In this document: positions 59,467 through 64,000 of the stretch, one piece after another
Layout of the letters: each line of letters opens with the position of its first letter
How positions within the stretch are numbered: position 1 is the stretch's first letter
DNA from: Rhodobacter sp.
Lineage (GTDB): Bacteria > Pseudomonadota > Alphaproteobacteria > Rhodobacterales > Rhodobacteraceae
Assembly: GCA_027484145.1 (NCBI GenBank)
Contig: JAIXUH010000013.1
Coordinates: 310,001 to 374,000, forward strand
DNA length: 64,000 bases
Direction of reading: 5' to 3'
Translations under genes and position numbers: made by a program
The notes under the pieces: model-generated
What the model was told of the DNA's origin: nothing
Database searches by the model: none
The model's input: only the letters and a program-made list of their open reading frames with translations

Positions 59467-61869
59467 ATGCAGATCACGCCCTTGCCCCTCCCCGTGGCCA
59501 CCCTGCCGCAGGCTGCCTTGCCCGTTCCGGGTGATGGTGGCTTTGCGGCGGTGTTTCTTGCGCTTGCGCTGCCCCCCATCACCCTGCCCGCATCCCCACA
59601 GCCATCGCCACCCGTGGCTGACAAAGCCACGCCTTCGGTTGGTGTGCCGTTGGAGGACACTTTGTCGGTCGCAAGTGCGGATGGTGGGGTTCCACCTGCC
59701 GCGCTGCCCCCGCCATTGCCGACGGCTGCCCTGCCCGTGCCCCTTGCGGCTTTGCCAGTTTCGACACCAGAGAAACGGCCAGTTGCGCCGCCCCCGCCCC
59801 GCTTGGCCGATCACCCTGCCCCGCTGACGAATCGCGCGGCACCCGCTTTCCCGCAGATGGCATCGCCTCGGCCTTTGACCGGGGACGCCGAAACAGCCGA
59901 TCCTTTGCCAGAGGTTGTGGTACCTGCCGAACCGCTGTGGCCCCAGCCTGTGTCCGTGTCCGAAACCCTATCCGGGCCCTCACCTGTACCCCAGCCAACC
60001 ACTGGCGACAGGCCAGAGCAGCGTCAGCAGATCGCCCCACTCGGTCATGGTCTGCCAGACCTGCCAAAGCCACGCCATAATCGCGCGGCGGCAGATCGCG
60101 TTGGCATGGCTCTGCCATACCCCATCGCTGCAAAGACGCCGCCGGTTCTGCAGGCCACCACGCAACAAGTGGCGGCAGCACCCGCTTCGAACCCTGACCT
60201 TCCGCCTTTGGCCCGGCTGACAGCCGCCCCCACGCGTGACCTGCCAGCGGCACCTTCACCGCCGATGCCGCCCAGCCCGCCCCGCAGCGCAGCAGATGCT
60301 GCACCCGTCCCGGCGGACATCCGACCGCGCGCCCTGCCCGTGGTGGCGCAGACCGTCGCACAGCCCATTTGGCGGCCAACTCCATTGCCCCAAACCGCCC
60401 TCGAAAACCTTCCCCCGGTGCCAACCCCTGCCGCGTTCACGCAGCCATCCGCAGCCATCCCCGATCTGCCTGCCATCAGCGACTCGGGGCGGTCAGCAGC
60501 CTTGCCCCGGCTGACCGACAATGTGCCGCTGCCGCCGATGCCCGCACCTGTGATCATTCACCAAACGCCAACACCCTTGGCTGCGAAAGCCCGCATTCCC
60601 GCTGCAGCCCAGCCCCCCACCATGCCAGAAACTCCTTGGGCTGCGCCAAAGACCACCAGCCCACCCCCCCGCAGCGAAGGTTCGCTGACCACAGCGATTC
60701 GCTTGCAAACGCTGACCAATACGCCGCGGCCCGCCTCGGATGCTTCCCTTGCCAAGCCGATACCGAACGCGGCACCAGCGGGCAGTACGCCGCCGTTGCC
60801 CATGCCACAGGTTACAGCGCCCGTTCCGCCCGCTGCCTTGCCGCAAAAGGCACCACTGCCGGTCTTGGTCGCGCCGCCCGGCACCCCTGCCACGAAGATT
60901 CAACATGTGCCGGATAATCTGCCACCAGCCAAGCCCGGCAAGATGCTCCCCCTGCCCGACACGGCGGCGCACTCACCCGTAGTTGATGGCCAATCCCGAA
61001 GGCAGCTACCCCTTCCCACGGCTGTACCCGCCGCGCTGCCGCCGGAACGACCCGCATCAGGCGTGGCAGTGCCGCATTCGCCCGCACCCGAACTGGTGGA
61101 GCACACGCAGGCGGCCCCGCCGTCCGCAGCGCCCCTGACACCAGCGCCCACGCCCGCCACCCACGCACAACCCGCGTTGCCAACCCGGTCACAGCCTCCG
61201 GCAACCGCCGATGCGCCTCCGACAGAGGCCGCGATGGCTGATACGCCCCCACCACCTAAGGCCGCGCCCGATGCCGGACCCAAAACCGCGGCATCAGACC
61301 CCATTTTGGCGCCAAAACTGCCGCCCGATCCGCTGGTGGCAGAGCCTGCAGTGGCAAAACCACAGCCATCGGCAAGCCCTTTTGCGGCCGATTCGCTTGC
61401 CCCCGCGCCAGCGCAAACCGCACCTGCCCCCCATACTCCCCATCCACAGGCACCCGAGCATCGCCCCAATCTGCTCAGCCAGACCAGCGAGGCGCTCATG
61501 GCCGCCGTGCGTCAGGGAGAGCCGGGTCGGCTTGACCTTGTCCTGCGCCCCGAGGAACTGGGCCAGATGCGGTTCGAAATGTCGGGCCGTGGGCAAACGC
61601 TGCACATCTGCATCTGCGTTGAACGCCCCGAGGCGATGGATCTTGTCCGCCGCAACGCCGAACATCTGCTGGCCGATCTGCGGCAGAACGGCTTTGCCGA
61701 AGCCACGCTCAGCTTTGGCTCTTGGGCGCAGAATCAGGGCGAACGCATGCCCACCCCTGCCAACCCGATGCTCTTTTCGCACGAGGCGGCATTGACCGCA
61801 CCAGACCAGCCAACCGCAGCCCCCTTTGTGCAAAGGGCAGCGGGCGGGCGGCTTGACATCAGGCTTTGA
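59467..61869 (+). CDS. fliK: Flagellar hook-length control protein FliK
   Basis: 800 aa. Residues 1-660 are strongly Pro/Ala-rich and of low complexity, as expected of the molecular ruler part but unusually long (E. coli FliK is about 375 aa). The C-terminal switch domain, about 670-765, carries GRLDLVLRPEELGQMRFEMS, LHICICVERPEAMDLVRRNA and LLADLRQNGFAEATLSFGS. It measures the hook and triggers FlhB. flgD follows after 13 bases. Confidence 0.9.
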   Translation: MQITPLPLPVATLPQAALPVPGDGGFAAVFLALALPPITLPASPQPSPPVADKATPSVGVPLEDTLSVASADGGVPPAALPPPLPTAALPVPLAALPVSTPEKRPVAPPPPRLADHPAPLTNRAAPAFPQMASPRPLTGDAETADPLPEVVVPAEPLWPQPVSVSETLSGPSPVPQPTTGDRPEQRQQIAPLGHGLPDLPKPRHNRAAADRVGMALPYPIAAKTPPVLQATTQQVAAAPASNPDLPPLARLTAAPTRDLPAAPSPPMPPSPPRSAADAAPVPADIRPRALPVVAQTVAQPIWRPTPLPQTALENLPPVPTPAAFTQPSAAIPDLPAISDSGRSAALPRLTDNVPLPPMPAPVIIHQTPTPLAAKARIPAAAQPPTMPETPWAAPKTTSPPPRSEGSLTTAIRLQTLTNTPRPASDASLAKPIPNAAPAGSTPPLPMPQVTAPVPPAALPQKAPLPVLVAPPGTPATKIQHVPDNLPPAKPGKMLPLPDTAAHSPVVDGQSRRQLPLPTAVPAALPPERPASGVAVPHSPAPELVEHTQAAPPSAAPLTPAPTPATHAQPALPTRSQPPATADAPPTEAAMADTPPPPKAAPDAGPKTAASDPILAPKLPPDPLVAEPAVAKPQPSASPFAADSLAPAPAQTAPAPHTPHPQAPEHRPNLLSQTSEALMAAVRQGEPGRLDLVLRPEELGQMRFEMSGRGQTLHICICVERPEAMDLVRRNAEHLLADLRQNGFAEATLSFGSWAQNQGERMPTPANPMLFSHEAALTAPDQPTAAPFVQRAAGGRLDIRL

Positions 61870-61882
61870 AGAGGAGGCCAGA

Positions 61883-62539
61883 ATGGACGTGACACAGACC
61901 CGCACAGCAGCGGCGGCGCAAACCGGCGGCACAAGGGCCGCCACATCACCGCTGAGTTCCGATTTTGAGACGTTTCTCAAGATGCTGACGGTGCAGATGC
62001 AGAACCAGGACCCACTGAACCCCATCGAATCGGCCGATTACGCTGTGCAACTGGCCACCTTTTCGGGCGTTGAACAATCGGTGCGGACCAACCAGCTGCT
62101 AGAGTCGCTGCACAGCCAGTTTGGGTTGCTGGGCATGGCGGAACTGGCCGGTTGGGTCGGGCAAGAGGCAAAGGTAGCAGCCGCGGCCTATATGGATGGC
62201 ACCGCTGTCACCCTTGCCCTTGATCCTGCCGCGCAGGCGGACCGGGCGGTGCTGGTCGTCCGCAACGCCAATGGCGACGTTGTCGCGCGCGAACCCGTGC
62301 CGCGCACGGATGGCCCCTATGACTGGCTGGGCAGCAGCGCCACGGGCGATGCTTTGCCCACGGGCCATTACACTTTGTCGCTGGAAAGCTATCGCGGCGA
62401 CGCCTTGCTGCGGACAGACCCCGTTCAGCACTATGCCCGTATCCTTGAGGCGCAGACCGGCACTTCGGGCACCAGCCTTGTCCTGCGCGGCGGTGAAAAG
62501 GTGGCAGCAACCGCGATCACGGCGCTGCGCGTTCCGTGA
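61883..62539 (+). CDS. flgD: Hook cap protein FlgD
   Basis: 218 aa. N-terminal FLKMLTVQMQNQDPLNPIES with YAVQLATFSGVEQSVRTNQL, then a Tudor/Ig-like pair ending in VLRGGEKVAATAITAL. Scaffold for hook assembly. GAGGAGG before the ATG at 61883; the longer frame to 61826 overlaps fliK and was rejected. Confidence 0.93.
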   Translation: MDVTQTRTAAAAQTGGTRAATSPLSSDFETFLKMLTVQMQNQDPLNPIESADYAVQLATFSGVEQSVRTNQLLESLHSQFGLLGMAELAGWVGQEAKVAAAAYMDGTAVTLALDPAAQADRAVLVVRNANGDVVAREPVPRTDGPYDWLGSSATGDALPTGHYTLSLESYRGDALLRTDPVQHYARILEAQTGTSGTSLVLRGGEKVAATAITALRVP

Positions 62540-62581
62540 CCGGTGGTTGCGGGGGGGCCACATGACCCTTAGGGTCGCGTC

Positions 62582-63391
62582 ATGTTGTCCGATCCGTTTT
62601 TCGAAAGTGTCGCACGCGCCTTGCCGCAGCTTGACCAGCCATGGCAGGCCTTGGCGGGCGGGCGCACGAATGCGGTGTGGCGGGTCGGCGATCTGGTCAT
62701 CAAGCGCCACGACCCCAGCGCCGCCTCAACCCTTTTTCCCAACGATCCGGCGGCCGAGGCTGCGGCCCTAGCCCGCCTTGGCCCACTGGGCCTGTGCCCC
62801 AGACTGCGGGCGGCGGGGCCGGATTGGGTCGCCTATGACCATTACCCCGGTGCCACGTGGGCAGAAGACCCCGCCGCCGTGGCCCGGCTACTGGGGCGGC
62901 TGCATCAGACCGGCATCGCGGACGCGCCGTTCCGCATCTGTCCCGGCGGCAGCCGCGCCCTGTTGGCGCAGACGGGGCAGATGATGGCAGCCGTCGCCCT
63001 GCGCTATCCATTGCCCGAACTGCCGCAGATTCCGCCGCCGCCGCCGTGCCTGCTCCACGGCGATGTAGTGGCCGGCAACATCATCGACGGGCCCGATGGT
63101 CTGCGGCTGATTGACTGGCAATGCCCGGCCATCGGCGATCCGGCCGAGGATGTGTCGACCTTTCTGTCGCCCGCCATGCAGATCATCTATCGCGGCGCAC
63201 CCCTGTCGGCACAGGATGAGCAAAGCTTTCTGTCAGCCTATCCGCTGCCCTTGGTGGCAGAGCGCTACTTTGCGCTGCGGCCCGCCTATCACCTGAGGAT
63301 GGCCGCGCATTGCCTATGGCGTGCCGCGCGCGGCGATGCAGGCTATGCCGCCGCCGCGCGGGCCGAGTTTCAGGCGCTGGCGTCCGTCTGA
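62582..63391 (+). CDS. Phosphotransferase-family (APH/choline kinase-like) protein
   Basis: 269 aa. LAGGRTNAVWRVGDLVIKRH (ATP-binding), catalytic loop CLLHGDVVAGNIID, and LIDWQCPAIGDPAEDVS (metal-binding Asp and following loop). Related to bacterial thiamine/choline-type kinases; substrate unknown. It follows flgD by 42 bases on the same strand and converges on ubiB, so it is probably not flagellar. Confidence 0.8.
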   Translation: MLSDPFFESVARALPQLDQPWQALAGGRTNAVWRVGDLVIKRHDPSAASTLFPNDPAAEAAALARLGPLGLCPRLRAAGPDWVAYDHYPGATWAEDPAAVARLLGRLHQTGIADAPFRICPGGSRALLAQTGQMMAAVALRYPLPELPQIPPPPPCLLHGDVVAGNIIDGPDGLRLIDWQCPAIGDPAEDVSTFLSPAMQIIYRGAPLSAQDEQSFLSAYPLPLVAERYFALRPAYHLRMAAHCLWRAARGDAGYAAAARAEFQALASV

Positions 63392-63398
63392 CGCGCAG

Positions 63399-64000
63399 TC
63401 AGATCAGCGTTCCCAGCCACATGCCCAGCGCCATCAGTGCGGCCCCACCACCAATCGCGCCCAGCACCTTCCAGCGGCGCGGCGGCGGCTGCACCTTCGG
63501 GTGTTCGGCTTGGGCAATCAGCGCCGCCTCAACCATGCGCGGCAGCTTTGGCCCGAACCGCGCCAGCACCCGCGCCGTCTTGGCCAGATCGCGCAACAGG
63601 GCACGCGGGCCGACGTTCTTTTTGATGTAACCCTCGACGATGGGCTTCGCGACTTCCCAGATGTTGATGTGCGGGTCCAGCCCGCGCGCCACGCCCTCCA
63701 CCACCACCATCGTGCGCTGCAACAATATCAGTTCGGTGCGTGTTTCCATGCCGAACCGTTCAGTCACTTCGAACAGATAAGCCAGCAGCCGCGCCATCGA
63801 AATGCGGCTGGCATCCATTCCGAATATCGGTTCACCAACAGCCCGCAAGGCCCGCGCGAATTCGTCAATGTCGCGATCGGCGGGCACATAGCCCGCCTCG
63901 AAATGCACCTCGGCCACGCGACGATAATCCTTGCGGATAAAGCCGAAAAGAATCTCGGCATAGACCCGGCGGGTGTATTCGTCGATCCGCCCCATGATCC
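63399..64000 (-). CDS. ubiB: UbiB, ubiquinone biosynthesis regulatory kinase-like protein (3' part)
   Basis: Partial: the last 200 or so residues of a protein normally about 510 aa; the 5' part lies beyond the window. GRIDEYTRRVYAEILFGFIR, DRDIDEFARALRAVGEPIFG, MARLLAYLFEVTERFGMETR and the C-terminal membrane helices (VLGAIGGGAALMALGMWLG) match UbiB of the ADCK/ABC1 family, needed for ubiquinone synthesis. Confidence 0.93.
   Translation of the reverse strand, partial: IMGRIDEYTRRVYAEILFGFIRKDYRRVAEVHFEAGYVPADRDIDEFARALRAVGEPIFGMDASRISMARLLAYLFEVTERFGMETRTELILLQRTMVVVEGVARGLDPHINIWEVAKPIVEGYIKKNVGPRALLRDLAKTARVLARFGPKLPRMVEAALIAQAEHPKVQPPPRRWKVLGAIGGGAALMALGMWLGTLI

Overview
The window looks like a chromosome segment of a high-GC alphaproteobacterium of the family Rhodobacteraceae (Rhodobacter/Gemmobacter/Tabrizicola-like). 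Signs of this are FlaF and FlbT beside flagellin, a CcrM methyltransferase next to RNase HII, DUF3576 before leuS, DUF4170 before waaA, an alphaproteobacterial porin, and a GC-rich intergenic repeat of a type I associate with Rhodobacterales. Assignments rest on reading the sequence and on knowledge of protein families; no database search was run.

Layout. 1-2.6 kb: two saccharopine-dehydrogenase-family genes (LYS9-like and LYS1-like) and a WGR-domain gene, probably one lysine/saccharopine operon. 2.6-7.0 kb: an unusual three-gene locus of an SGNH-hydrolase-like protein, a second SGNH domain fused to a clan GH-A glycosidase-like domain, and a GT2 glycosyltransferase. 7.1-12.6 kb: xthA, a pair of homologous small-RNA-like units with terminators, an OmpR-type regulator, ribA, an L,D-transpeptidase and an amylosucrase. 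12.6-23.7 kb: YggS, an RTX protein, a porin, DUF3576, leuS-lptE-holA, a CAP protein, a flavoprotein and an MscS channel.

23.98-27.36 kb: a complete 3,381-bp IS1595-family mobile element with 26-bp terminal inverted repeats (24/26 identical), an 8-bp target duplication (CACATCTG), a transposase and five cargo genes. It interrupts a small HNH-endonuclease gene, whose frame is exactly restored if the element and one target copy are removed.

27.7-45.5 kb: ccrM, rnhB, a membrane protein with a cytoplasmic winged helix, a kinase-like gene, the carboxynorspermidine (polyamine) gene pair, tRNA-Lys, dapF-mtaB, alkB, mutY, DUF721-dsbA, a CoA-transferase, the lpxK-waaA-DUF4170 lipid A/Kdo group and a lytic transglycosylase. 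45.5-62.5 kb: a flagellar cluster of the ancestral alphaproteobacterial type: flhA-fliR-flhB; flgBC-fliEQ-flgFGAH-fliL; fliI; fliC-flaF-flbT-DUF1217; flgJ-flgN; fliK-flgD. Several flagellar genes (fliF, fliG, flgE, flgK, motor genes) are not in the window. The window ends in the 3' part of ubiB.

The most interesting items are the cargo-bearing IS1595 element with its self-shielding hairpin and divergent palindromic promoter, the tandem small-RNA candidates at 7.94-8.15 kb with an anti-Shine-Dalgarno-like core, and the SGNH/GH-A/GT2 locus.
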